Below are positions 1-9,885 of a DNA stretch of 35,989 bases, piece by piece. Origin of the DNA: Methylococcales bacterium. Its GTDB lineage: Bacteria; Pseudomonadota; Gammaproteobacteria; JABHGC01. Numbering within the stretch: the stretch's first letter is position 1; each line of letters begins with the position of its first letter. The stretch lies in assembly GCA_018671575.1 (NCBI GenBank), contig JABHHM010000281.1, positions 1 through 35,989 of the forward strand, read 5' to 3'. Under the pieces are notes generated by a model. It was given only the letters and a program-made list of their open reading frames with translations. It was not told the origin of the DNA and searched no databases. The position numbers were made by a program, and so were the translations under genes.

Positions 1-403
1 AGGTGCTTGTTTTCGGACAGCCTCCTAGTAATAACTGACGTAATTCCCTTGCTTTGTCATTGCTTTGTTTTTCGTGTTCGACTAACCGATTGTCCAGTGT
101 TTTAATTCGTTTTTCAAGATCATCAGTGTTTTCTTGAAGGTCTTTTATGCGAATTTTTTGTTCGCTATCCAAACGTTGATTCAAAGATTCGAATTCAGAT
201 TTGACAAATTTCTCTAAAGAGTCTGTCCGCATTGCAGAATCATCGCTTAATTTTTTCAATTCTTTTGTGAGTGTGTCCTGTAATTGAGAGAATTTATGTT
301 CAAAATCTTTTATTTGGTTGCCAAATAAAATATCACGAATTTTATCAACATTGTTAATGTCGTCTGGTGTATGACTGGTTGCTGTTTTTTGTTTGTCATT
401 CAT
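1..403 (-). CDS. Partial CDS running off the left edge; charged, coiled-coil-like hypothetical protein
   Basis: Reverse strand from the CAT at 401-403 reads MNDKQKTATSHTPDDINNVDKIRDILFGNQIKDFEHKFSQLQDTLTKELKKLSDDSAMRTDSLEKFVKSEFESLNQRLDSEQKIRIKDLQENTDDLEKRIKTLDNRL... with no stop to base 1. It is absent from the ORF track, presumably because its stop lies outside the window. Confidence 0.7.
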   Translation of the reverse strand, partial: MNDKQKTATSHTPDDINNVDKIRDILFGNQIKDFEHKFSQLQDTLTKELKKLSDDSAMRTDSLEKFVKSEFESLNQRLDSEQKIRIKDLQENTDDLEKRIKTLDNRLVEHEKQSNDKARELRQLLLGGCPKTST

Positions 404-566
404 AATTATTTCCTAAGTCCAAACAATGTTAGAAATTCACAAGCATTTTTCAGAGTGTGATGCTTCTTCGTAATTAAATCGCATATATAACATAGTGGCA
501 AAGGAATTGCGTTTCGACAAGTAATTTTTATGTGGTAATTCACTCGCAATTTATATTTATTGTATT

Positions 567-581
567 ATTATCAATGATAAT
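567..581. promoter_or_regulatory. 7-1-7 palindrome ATTATCA-A-TGATAAT upstream of the pfaD-like gene; candidate operator
   Basis: Perfect 7-bp arms around one central base, about 55 nt upstream of the ATG at 636. Confidence 0.35.
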
Positions 582-635
582 TCTAGAAGTGCCATTTTTT
601 TTATGAAATTTTAGGTTAAAGGTAACTATTCAAAT

Positions 636-2243
636 ATGTCTCAAGGTTTAACAAATATTGGTGGTTGGTCTCCTACAGAGTCTCATCCAGCATTTAATGC
701 AACAGAATTGGTCAGTGCAATACAAAGAGTTAGAGAGCCAATTCATATTGTCCAAAATGGTCAAGGTTTTTTAGGTCTGGGGTTGCAAGGCAATCTGTCT
801 ACGACAGTGGGTGACTATTCACTGCTTGCCAGTTTACCTGCACTTTATCCTGAATGGCTAGGTGATCGTGCATTTTTAGAAGCTCATGGAACTCGTTTTC
901 CTTATGTGGCTGGAGAAATGGCGAGAGGTATTGCCAGCACCCAAATGGTGATCGCTATGGGAAAGGCCAATATGATGGCTTTTTATGGCACAGCTGGATT
1001 ATCTTTGGATGTCATTGATGCAGGAATTACTGAAATTGAGAGTCATTTGGGAACAAATTGTACGTTTTGGGGAACCAACCTGATTCATGATATGAATGAT
1101 CCTGAAATAGAAGGGGCCGTGGTCAATTTATTTTTGAAGCGTAATGTGACCAGAGTCTCTGCGTCAGCGTTCATGTCTTTGACTCCTCATGTCGTTCGTT
1201 ATGCTTGTCATGGTTTACATCAGTCGGCTGATGGTCAGATTCAACGTAAAAATTATCTGTTTGCAAAAATTTCACGACCAGAAGTTGCCACTCATTTTAT
1301 GTCACCTCCACCTAAAAATATGTTGGATGATTTGGTTAATAACGGGCAGTTAACTCGTCAAGAAGCTGATCTGGCTTTACAGATGCCTCTCAGTGATGAT
1401 GTCACTGTTGAATCAGACTCAGGTGGACATACCGATAATCGACCTTTGTTAAGTTTATTTCCAACCATCAGAGAATTAAGAGATAAGCTAACCGCGCAAT
1501 ATAACTATTCACACAATATTCGTTTGGGGGCTGCGGGTGGTTTGGGTACTCCAGATGCTGTTGCTTCTGCCTTTGCTTTAGGTGCTTCTTATGTTTTAGT
1601 GGCATCAGTCAATCAGGCGGCTGTTGAATCTGGTTTGTCCGAAGATGGTCGCAATATGCTGATGAAAATAGAAATGGCAGATGTGGCAATGGCACCTTGT
1701 GCAGATATGTTTGAACTGGGCGTTAAAGTTCAGGTCATCAAACGTGGCAGCATGTTTGCCAATCGTGCATCACAGCTTTATGAGGTTTATAACTCTTGTA
1801 AAGGACTGGATGATATTCCTCCTGCCAAAAAAGCCATGCTTGAAAAGCAATTGTTTAAATCAACACTGGAAGCTACTTGGGAAAATACCCGAGCGTTTTT
1901 TATGCAACACAGCCCAAAAGAGGTTGAGCGTGCAGAAAAAGACCCGAAGCATCTAATGGCTTTGGTTTTTAGATGGTATCTTGGAAAATCCAGTCATTGG
2001 CCAATTTCTGGAGAATCAGAACGTCGTTTAGACTATCAAATATGGTGTGGTCCAGCGATGGGTGCATTTAATACTTGGGTGGCAGGGTCATTTCTGGAAG
2101 CACCTGAAAATAGAACGGTTGTTCAAATTGCAAAAAACTTGCTTGAAGGCGCAGCCATTGTAACACGGGCTCAACAATTAAGAAGTTATGGTTTACCTGT
2201 TCCAGCATCAGCATTTCATTTTACACCCAGAGTGCTGAATTAA
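636..2243 (+). CDS. pfaD: PfaD-like FMN-dependent enoyl reductase of a PUFA/secondary lipid synthase
   Basis: 535 aa; PfaD/FabK-like features (GLGLQGNLSTTVGDYSLLASLPALYPEWLGD, ...LGAAGGLGTPDAVASAFALGASYVLVASVNQAAVESG...). It sits directly upstream of PfaA/PfaC-like megasynthases. Confidence 0.92.
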   Translation: MSQGLTNIGGWSPTESHPAFNATELVSAIQRVREPIHIVQNGQGFLGLGLQGNLSTTVGDYSLLASLPALYPEWLGDRAFLEAHGTRFPYVAGEMARGIASTQMVIAMGKANMMAFYGTAGLSLDVIDAGITEIESHLGTNCTFWGTNLIHDMNDPEIEGAVVNLFLKRNVTRVSASAFMSLTPHVVRYACHGLHQSADGQIQRKNYLFAKISRPEVATHFMSPPPKNMLDDLVNNGQLTRQEADLALQMPLSDDVTVESDSGGHTDNRPLLSLFPTIRELRDKLTAQYNYSHNIRLGAAGGLGTPDAVASAFALGASYVLVASVNQAAVESGLSEDGRNMLMKIEMADVAMAPCADMFELGVKVQVIKRGSMFANRASQLYEVYNSCKGLDDIPPAKKAMLEKQLFKSTLEATWENTRAFFMQHSPKEVERAEKDPKHLMALVFRWYLGKSSHWPISGESERRLDYQIWCGPAMGAFNTWVAGSFLEAPENRTVVQIAKNLLEGAAIVTRAQQLRSYGLPVPASAFHFTPRVLN

Positions 2244-2367
2244 TTAAAACTATCTTTAGTAGCTATCAAATTTCTGAATAATGACTGTTTATGAGTCATT
2301 TAATGCAGTTGATACTAAATTAGCTAGTCATAATATACGTGTTTAATATAAAATAATGCCATTAAAA

Positions 2368-2391
2368 ATTCATTAAATTATTCATTAAATT
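2368..2391. repeat. Perfect tandem duplication of the 12-mer ATTCATTAAATT in the pfaD-pfaA intergenic region
   Basis: ATTCATTAAATT|ATTCATTAAATT read directly. Confidence 0.6.
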
Positions 2392-2456
2392 AAGTGTTAC
2401 AGGTTTTTTAGATTCATCTTTGGATACGAATCTGTAGATAAAATAAGGCGATAGAT

Positions 2457-5400
2457 ATGTCAAAAAAAATAAAATCTTCAGCTCAACAACCGATTGCAGT
2501 CGTTGGAGTGAGTGCTCTTTATCCAGGGTCATCTGCCGTTGATGGATTCTGGAAAAATATCATCAATGCAGAAGATCAGATCAGAGAAGTGCCACCAACG
2601 CATTGGTTGATTGAAGATTATTATGATCCCGATCCAACAGCCCCTGACAAAACTTACTGTAAAACAGGGGCGTTTCTTGATCCCGTTCCATTTAACCCAA
2701 TGGAATTTGGTATGCCGCCCAATGCCATGCCAAGTACGGATACTGCTCAACTGTTGGCATTGATTGTTGCTAAAAAAGTATTGGATGATGCATCAAACGG
2801 ACAATTTAAAGATTTAAATAAAGATAATATCAGTGTTATTTTAGGTGTTGCATCAGGTACTGAATTATTAAGTAATCTGGTCAGTCGTTTACAACGTCCT
2901 GTTTGGGTTAAAGCGTTACGAGAAACAGGTTTGCCTGAAAGCCAGGTGCAAGAAGCTTGTAATCGAATTTCAGATTCTTATGTGCCTTGGCAGGAAAGTT
3001 CATTTCCTGGTTTATTAGGTAATGTGGTTGCTGGTCGTATTGCCAATCGTTTTGATTTAGGCGGCACTAACTGTGTAACAGATGCTGCTTGCGCGAGTTC
3101 TTTGTCAGCAATGTCTATGGGAATCAGTGAGTTGTATCTTGGTCAATCGGATATGGTTATCACTGGCGGTGCTGATGCCTTAAATGAAATTTTAATGTAC
3201 ATGTGTTTCAGTAAAACACCTGCTTTTTCACCCACAGGTGATTGCCGTCCTTTTTCAGATAAAGGAGATGGTACAATTATCGGTGAAGGTATCGGTATGA
3301 TGGCATTACGTCGTCTGGAAGATGCAGAACGTGATGGTAATAAAATTTATGCAGTGATCAGTGGTTATGGAACATCTTCTGATGGTTCTGGAACCAGTGT
3401 TTATGCTCCAAAACCTGAAGGGCAAGCAAAAGCTCTAAGAAGAGCTTATAATGAAGCGGGTTATAGCCCATCAACTGTTGAATTGTTAGAAGCTCATGGC
3501 ACGGGAACTAAAGCAGGTGATAAGGCTGAATTTAATGGTGTGAATTCGGTGTTTTCTGAGAGCAGTCCTGATACTAAGCAGTGGTGTGCCATCGGTTCAG
3601 TAAAGTCTCAAATTGGTCATACCAAAGCTTCTGCTGGAATTGCTGGAATGATCAAGGCAGTGCTATCATTAAATAATAAAATATTACCACCAACTCTCAA
3701 AGTTGATAAACCAAATCCAGCTTTAAATATTGAGGAAAGTGCATTTTATATTAATACCAAAACCCGCCCTTGGATACGTGCCAGCGATCATCCAAGACGA
3801 GCATCCGTTAGTTCGTTTGGTTTTGGTGGCAGTAATTTTCACATGGCTTTGGAAGAATACAAAGGCGACTCAAAGCTAGCGACACGATTCAGGGCATTAT
3901 CCAGCGAAATGTTGTTAATGAGTGCCGATAACTCAGGTCATTTATTGAGTGATATTAAAAAACTTCAGGAAGAACTTAAAACAGAAAGTAATCTGATTAC
4001 TCTGGCTCATCAAAGTCAGCAAGATTTTAATGAAAAACAAGCGGTCAGATTAGCGATTATTGCAACGAATGATGCAGATTTAGCTGATAAATTAGGCAAA
4101 GCATCCGATAAAATTACCAAAGATGGAAAAGCTTCATTCAGTGTGCCTTCAAAAATGCATTACAGTGTTGATAAAGCGACAGATGGTAAAGTAGCGTTTA
4201 TCTTTCCAGGTCAAGGTAGTCAGTATGTTGATATGGGGGCTGAGCTGGCAATGGCATTTGGTTCTGCCAGATCAGTTTGGGATGACCAGGCCTCTAATAC
4301 AGACGAAACACCATTACATCAAATTGTTTTTCCTCAACCTGTTTTTAGCAAAGAAGATGAAGCGGCTCAAACAGCGACTTTAACAGAAATGGCATGGGCT
4401 CAGCCCAGTATTGCGGCAGTGAGTTTGTCTCAAATGGCCGTGTTAAATCAGCTGGGTTTGAAACCTGATTGTGTCTGTGGTCATAGTTTTGGTGAAGTCA
4501 CTGCTTTACACAGTGCAGGTGTATTTACTGAAAAAGATACCATTGAAGTGGCTCGAAAACGTGGTCAATTAATGACTCAAGCGGCGGCTGATACCAGTGG
4601 TGCGATGAGTGCTGTTTCCACTGACCGTGATACTTTAGAAAAGTTATTGACAGAATGGAATGTGGGTGTGGTGATTGCTAATCACAACAGTCCGTCACAA
4701 ATTGTTATTTCAGGTGAAACCAGTGCCATTGAGGAAGCTGAAAAACGTCTGAAAGAACAAAAGATCAGAGCCAAGAGATTGCCTGTTGCTTCTGCTTTTC
4801 ATTCGCATATTGTCAGTTCCAGTAGTAAACCATTTCATGAATTTTTAAATGGTTTGAAAACAAAATTACCAACCATTCCTGTTTATGCTAATACCACGGC
4901 TAAACCTTATGCGAAGAAAACAGCTACGATTAAAGAACAATTAGCCAATCAACTGGCTAATCAGGTGCGTTTTGTAGAACAGATTGATGCAATGTATGCC
5001 GAAGGTGTGCGCTATTTTGTTGAAGTGGGTCCTGGTAATGTACTGACTGGTTTGGTGAAAAAATGTTTAGAAGGTAGAGATCACACAGCGATCAATTTGG
5101 ATCGTAAAGGTCAAAGCGATGTCACCATGTTATGGAATGGTTTGGCTCAATTGGCTGTGAATGGTTTTGAAATGAATTACGCTTCGTTATGGCAAGATTA
5201 TCAACTTGAAGCCACTGCTCGTGAAAAAGTCAGTCCTCATGCCATGTATATTCAAGGTTCAAACTACAAAAAACCTTATCCACCGATTGAGGGCAGTGCG
5301 GCAATTCCTAAACCTAACCCAGAAAAACCAAAAGAAATACCTGTGGTCGCTAAACCAGCTGTGGCAGTAAGTACAGCAACACCTGTTAAAAAACAATCCG

Positions 5401-8400
5401 TTCAACAGCCTGTTGTTAGTACGCCACCAATGAATCAAACAACGTCACAGCCAGTTCAAGTTGCTAAGCCTGTGGTCAATAAACCCGTGATGCAACCCGT
5501 ACAACAAGTCTCATCGACGCAAAATACTAATGTTGACGGTATGTCATCATTCATGGCATTTCAAAAGCATACTGCTGATGCACATAATGTCTTTCAAACC
5601 ACCATGGCAGAAAGTCATCAAGCATTTTTAAATATGGCAGAAAGTGCATTGGCAGGTTTGTCTGGCGGTGTTCAACCAACAATGCCTGTACACCAACCCA
5701 TGGCGGCAACTCAAGTCACTCAATCTCAGCCCGTTGTATCAACGCCTGCGGTAGCTCAACCTCCTGTTGTGACGGAAACGCCTGCTCCAACTGTTAAGGT
5801 TGAAGCAACTCCTGTGGTTGCTAAAGTTACTCCTGCTCCTGTCGTTGAAAAGCCTGTTGTCGCTCCTGTGGTGGCGACACCTGCTATTGATATGAGAGCA
5901 ATTTTACTGGAAGTTGTGTCAGAAAAAACAGGCTACCCAGAAGAAATGCTGGATTTAGAAATGGAATTAGAATCAGGCTTAGGGATTGATTCAATAAAAC
6001 GAGTTGAAATATTATCTGCTTTTCAAGAAAAAGCACCTGGTTTGCCAGAGGTAGAACCAACTGATTTGGCTAATTTGAATACGTTGGGTGAAATTGTTGA
6101 TTTCATGCAAAGTAAAATGCCTGCGGGTTCAGCTTCAGCAACGGTTTCAATAGCCCCTGTTGCAACTGCTCCAGCCATTGATTTTAATAAGTTATTATTG
6201 GAAGTCGTGTCAGAAAAGACTGGCTATCCAGAAGAGATGTTAGATTTGGACATGGAATTAGAGTCAGGATTGGGTATTGATTCTATCAAGCGGGTTGAAA
6301 TTTTATCGGCTTTTCAGGAAAGAGCCCCTGGAATGCCAGATATTGAACCTACCGATTTAGCGACTTTGAATACGTTGGGTGAGATTGTTAGCTTTATGGA
6401 GTCAAAAGCTCCTGCTACAAGTCAAGCACCTGTCGTTACAGCAAACGTAGCTCCCAGTGTTGATCTGCAAAAAATCTTATTAGACGTTGTTGCCGAAAAA
6501 ACAGGTTATCCAACCGAAATGTTAGATTTGGAGATGGAATTAGAGTCAGGTTTGGGTATTGACTCCATCAAACGAGTTGAAATTCTATCTGCATTTCAGG
6601 AACAAGCACCAGGAATTCCAGAAATAGAACCCAATGATTTGGCGGTATTGAATACATTGGGTGAAATTGTCAACTTTATGCAAGCAAAAATGCCAGCAGG
6701 TTCTGCTCCAGTGAGTACGGTCACAACGACATCGAGTGCTACCCCAAGTGTCGATTTGAATGGTATTTTACTGAAAGTGGTTGCAGAGAAAACAGGTTAT
6801 CCAGAAGACATGATCGAAATGGATATGGAATTGGAGGCAGGTCTAGGTATTGATTCAATCAAACGAGTAGAAATTCTATCTGCATTTCAGGAACAAGCAC
6901 CAGGTTTACCAGAAATAGAACCCAATGATTTGGCTGTACTGAATACATTGGGTGAAATTGTCAGCTTTATGCAAGCAAAAATGCCAGCAAGCTCAGCTCC
7001 AGTGACCTCAACAGCTACGCCAAGTATTGACTTAAACGGACTATTACTTGAAGTTGTTGCTGAAAAAACAGGTTATCCTGTTGATATGATTGAAATGGAT
7101 ATGGAACTTGAAGCAGGTTTGGGTATAGATTCAATTAAACGAGTTGAAATATTGTCAGCCTTTCAAGAGAAAGCACCAGGTTTGCCAGAAATAGAACCGA
7201 CTGATTTAGCAACATTAAATACGTTGGGTGAAATAGTGGGTTACATGCAAAGCAAAATGCCATCGGCATCAGCAACAACTGCTCCAGTAGCTCAAAATTC
7301 AGCTCCCTCTGTAAATTTAGAAGCTATTTTATTTGAAGTGGTGGCGGATAAAACAGGTTATCCGACAGAAATGTTGGAAATGGACATGGAATTAGAAGGT
7401 GGGCTGGGTATTGATTCTATCAAACGAGTCGAGATTTTATCTGCATTCCAGGAACAAGCACCAGGATTACCAGAAATTGATCCTTCAGATTTGGCAAAAT
7501 TAAATACTTTGGGTGAAATTGTTGATTATATGGGACAAAAATCTGGCAGTGAAGTCACTACGCAGACTGCTCAAACTGTCTCAAGTGAGCCCGCTACCCA
7601 AGGAGTTGGACGCTATATTCTAAATGTGGTTGATTCTCCTGCAACTGGGTTACGGATGGCAGGTTTAACCAACGCCTCTAATATTGCAGTGACCAATGAT
7701 GGTCAAGGTATCGCTCAGCAATTGGTTGATAAATTACAAACACAAGGTTTAAAAGCCAGTCTGGTTGATAGTCTTTCCGCTGATGCCGATGTGGTTATTT
7801 ACATGGGCGGCTTAATCTCTGATGTCAATGCTGAATCAGCTTTGTCAATTAATCAAGGAGCATTTGAAGCCGCTAAAACAGTGGCTGCCAAATTTACTGA
7901 ATCAGGCGGAACATTTATTACAGTCCAAGACAGTGGTGGCCGTTTTTCTGTCAACAATGTTTCAGTCGATAGGGCATGGGCAGCGGGTTTAACGGGATTG
8001 GTTAAAACAGCCGCTCTTGAATGGCCTAAAGCAACATTAAAAGCAATTGATATTGAGTCTGCTGGTCGAAACAGTGATGTAATTGCACAAGCCTTAATGA
8101 ATGAGTTGATGGAAGGTGGCCCTGAAATTGAGGTGGGTTTATCAGCCAGTGGTAATCGCATTACTTTGGTGAGTGAGCAAGCACTGTTAGATGGGGCTGG
8201 AGAGGCAATATTGAATGCCGATTCTGTGTTAGTAGTGTCGGGTGGCGCTAGAGGTGTAACAGCCGCAACACTCAAAGGTTTGGCAAAAGCCTATCAACCT
8301 AAAATGGTTTTGCTTGGACGAACTCCATTAGAAGATGAACCTGATTATTGTGTCAATCAGCTGGACGAAGCTTCTCTAAAACGTGCATTACTTACCGCCG

Positions 8401-9884
8401 CTAAAGATCAAGGGCGTAAAATTACACCGATTGAATTGGGTCAAGAAGCCAGTAAAATTATTGCCATGAGAGAAGTCAAAGGCACATTAGCTGACATCGA
8501 AAAAGCAGGTTCAAAAGTCAAATACATTGCGACTGATGTGAGAAATTCTGAGGCATTAAAAACTTCGCTTGATCCTATCAGAGCAGAGTGGGGTGCTATT
8601 ACAGGTTTAATTCATGCGGCAGGCACTTTGGCAGATAAAAATATCAAAGACAAAACCGTTGAACAATTTGAAAGGGTTTTTCAAACCAAAGTTGCTGGCT
8701 TAGCTGGATTACTGGATGCCACAAAAAATGATCCATTGAACGTGATCTGTCTGTTTTCATCCGTCGCAGGACGTGGTGGTAATGTCGGACAATGTGACTA
8801 TTCAATGGCCAATGAAGTATTGAACAAAGTTGCTCAGGCAGAAGTGGTGAGACGTGACGGTAAGTGTCTTGTTAAATCAGTAAACTGGGGGCCTTGGGAT
8901 GGTGGTATGGTGACACCTGCTTTGAAAAAACATTTTCAATCCATGGGTATTGATCTGATTTCATTACAAGATGGTACCGATTATCTGGTTCAAGAATTGA
9001 CCAATATTGATCGTGGTCAAATTGAAATCGTAGTGGGCGGTGCTGCTCGGGAAATGCCTCAGTTTTTAGCGGCCAATTCGCAAGAAAAAAAAATGGAACT
9101 TTGGGTCAATAAAGAAAAATATCCTTACTTATTGAGTCACCAAATCAAAGGTAAGCCCGTTATTCCTATGATGCAGGTTGTAGAATGGTTCATGAGAATG
9201 GCACAAGCCAATCGACCTGATTTACTGCCAGTCTCATTAATGAACATTAAAGTGCTGAAAGGTGCAATGCTGGAAAATTATGAGGGAGTGGGTGATCAAC
9301 TGTGGGTGAGTTGTCAGGAAAATGCCGATGATCCGTTAAGTTATGAGTTATCTTTGTTGTCTGCTAACGGCATCAAACATTACAGTGCCATGATGAAAAT
9401 GGATTTAAGATCAAGAAAAACCAATGCATCATCTGATGCGTTGAAAATATCTAATGATAACTTTAAAAGCTGGCCTTGGCAGTCGAATGAAATTTATGGT
9501 GATAAATTGTTCCATGGTGATGATTTTCATGTTATTTCTGAGCTGGAAGGTGTGTCTGCCGATGGTGGTGAAGCCGTCTTAGAAGGAACAATTGATAAGC
9601 AATGGCCAAATGGTCCATGGTTGACAGATACTGCGGCTCTTGATGGCGGTTTACAGTTAGCAATCCTTTGGGGAATTCAGCAGTCAGGTAAAACATCATT
9701 GCCCACAGGTTTTGAAGCGTTTATTCCGCATTCAACTAAAGCCATTGAAGGTCCTGTTCATTGTCGTTTTAAGTCTCGTATGGTGGGTGGCTTGCGATCT
9801 GAAAATGATCTGCTTTTTACCTCAAAAGATGGTGAGGTGATTGCCGAGCTGAAAGGTTTGCAAATGCACATGCTTGAGAAATAA
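2457..9884 (+). CDS. pfaA: PfaA-like multidomain PUFA synthase subunit (KS-AT-6xACP-KR-DH)
   Basis: 2475 aa. KS active site TDAACASS (Cys codon 3090-3092); AT GHSFGE (about 4479-4496); six LGIDSIKRVEIL ACP motifs; KR VSGGARGVTAAT; C-terminal polyketide-type DH (LLSHQIKGKPVIPMMQV ... TAALDGGLQLAILWG). Confidence 0.95.
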   Translation: MSKKIKSSAQQPIAVVGVSALYPGSSAVDGFWKNIINAEDQIREVPPTHWLIEDYYDPDPTAPDKTYCKTGAFLDPVPFNPMEFGMPPNAMPSTDTAQLLALIVAKKVLDDASNGQFKDLNKDNISVILGVASGTELLSNLVSRLQRPVWVKALRETGLPESQVQEACNRISDSYVPWQESSFPGLLGNVVAGRIANRFDLGGTNCVTDAACASSLSAMSMGISELYLGQSDMVITGGADALNEILMYMCFSKTPAFSPTGDCRPFSDKGDGTIIGEGIGMMALRRLEDAERDGNKIYAVISGYGTSSDGSGTSVYAPKPEGQAKALRRAYNEAGYSPSTVELLEAHGTGTKAGDKAEFNGVNSVFSESSPDTKQWCAIGSVKSQIGHTKASAGIAGMIKAVLSLNNKILPPTLKVDKPNPALNIEESAFYINTKTRPWIRASDHPRRASVSSFGFGGSNFHMALEEYKGDSKLATRFRALSSEMLLMSADNSGHLLSDIKKLQEELKTESNLITLAHQSQQDFNEKQAVRLAIIATNDADLADKLGKASDKITKDGKASFSVPSKMHYSVDKATDGKVAFIFPGQGSQYVDMGAELAMAFGSARSVWDDQASNTDETPLHQIVFPQPVFSKEDEAAQTATLTEMAWAQPSIAAVSLSQMAVLNQLGLKPDCVCGHSFGEVTALHSAGVFTEKDTIEVARKRGQLMTQAAADTSGAMSAVSTDRDTLEKLLTEWNVGVVIANHNSPSQIVISGETSAIEEAEKRLKEQKIRAKRLPVASAFHSHIVSSSSKPFHEFLNGLKTKLPTIPVYANTTAKPYAKKTATIKEQLANQLANQVRFVEQIDAMYAEGVRYFVEVGPGNVLTGLVKKCLEGRDHTAINLDRKGQSDVTMLWNGLAQLAVNGFEMNYASLWQDYQLEATAREKVSPHAMYIQGSNYKKPYPPIEGSAAIPKPNPEKPKEIPVVAKPAVAVSTATPVKKQSVQQPVVSTPPMNQTTSQPVQVAKPVVNKPVMQPVQQVSSTQNTNVDGMSSFMAFQKHTADAHNVFQTTMAESHQAFLNMAESALAGLSGGVQPTMPVHQPMAATQVTQSQPVVSTPAVAQPPVVTETPAPTVKVEATPVVAKVTPAPVVEKPVVAPVVATPAIDMRAILLEVVSEKTGYPEEMLDLEMELESGLGIDSIKRVEILSAFQEKAPGLPEVEPTDLANLNTLGEIVDFMQSKMPAGSASATVSIAPVATAPAIDFNKLLLEVVSEKTGYPEEMLDLDMELESGLGIDSIKRVEILSAFQERAPGMPDIEPTDLATLNTLGEIVSFMESKAPATSQAPVVTANVAPSVDLQKILLDVVAEKTGYPTEMLDLEMELESGLGIDSIKRVEILSAFQEQAPGIPEIEPNDLAVLNTLGEIVNFMQAKMPAGSAPVSTVTTTSSATPSVDLNGILLKVVAEKTGYPEDMIEMDMELEAGLGIDSIKRVEILSAFQEQAPGLPEIEPNDLAVLNTLGEIVSFMQAKMPASSAPVTSTATPSIDLNGLLLEVVAEKTGYPVDMIEMDMELEAGLGIDSIKRVEILSAFQEKAPGLPEIEPTDLATLNTLGEIVGYMQSKMPSASATTAPVAQNSAPSVNLEAILFEVVADKTGYPTEMLEMDMELEGGLGIDSIKRVEILSAFQEQAPGLPEIDPSDLAKLNTLGEIVDYMGQKSGSEVTTQTAQTVSSEPATQGVGRYILNVVDSPATGLRMAGLTNASNIAVTNDGQGIAQQLVDKLQTQGLKASLVDSLSADADVVIYMGGLISDVNAESALSINQGAFEAAKTVAAKFTESGGTFITVQDSGGRFSVNNVSVDRAWAAGLTGLVKTAALEWPKATLKAIDIESAGRNSDVIAQALMNELMEGGPEIEVGLSASGNRITLVSEQALLDGAGEAILNADSVLVVSGGARGVTAATLKGLAKAYQPKMVLLGRTPLEDEPDYCVNQLDEASLKRALLTAAKDQGRKITPIELGQEASKIIAMREVKGTLADIEKAGSKVKYIATDVRNSEALKTSLDPIRAEWGAITGLIHAAGTLADKNIKDKTVEQFERVFQTKVAGLAGLLDATKNDPLNVICLFSSVAGRGGNVGQCDYSMANEVLNKVAQAEVVRRDGKCLVKSVNWGPWDGGMVTPALKKHFQSMGIDLISLQDGTDYLVQELTNIDRGQIEIVVGGAAREMPQFLAANSQEKKMELWVNKEKYPYLLSHQIKGKPVIPMMQVVEWFMRMAQANRPDLLPVSLMNIKVLKGAMLENYEGVGDQLWVSCQENADDPLSYELSLLSANGIKHYSAMMKMDLRSRKTNASSDALKISNDNFKSWPWQSNEIYGDKLFHGDDFHVISELEGVSADGGEAVLEGTIDKQWPNGPWLTDTAALDGGLQLAILWGIQQSGKTSLPTGFEAFIPHSTKAIEGPVHCRFKSRMVGGLRSENDLLFTSKDGEVIAELKGLQMHMLEK
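5890..7545 (+). repeat. Array of six tandem acyl carrier protein domains within PfaA
   Basis: Six copies of a roughly 80-aa unit with (L/M)E(L/A/G)...GLGIDSIKRVEILSAFQE, separated by Ala/Pro/Thr/Val-rich linkers. Confidence 0.93.
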
Positions 9885-9885
9885 C

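Noticed and set aside
1681-1956. 91-aa ORF in another frame within pfaD
   Set aside because: Overlaps a strongly supported CDS and shows no motif.
5890-7545. Repeat array as a CRISPR or satellite
   Set aside because: Periodicity is in-frame and encodes conserved ACP domains (LGIDSIKRVEIL); no short identical repeats with unique spacers.
7853-8275. Antisense 140-aa ORF inside pfaA, listed in the ORF track
   Set aside because: Fully inside a well-supported coding domain (KR region) on the other strand; composition looks like a shadow ORF. The same applies to the other short antisense/alternate-frame ORFs within pfaA, pfaC, the kinases and the PEGA/FGE gene.
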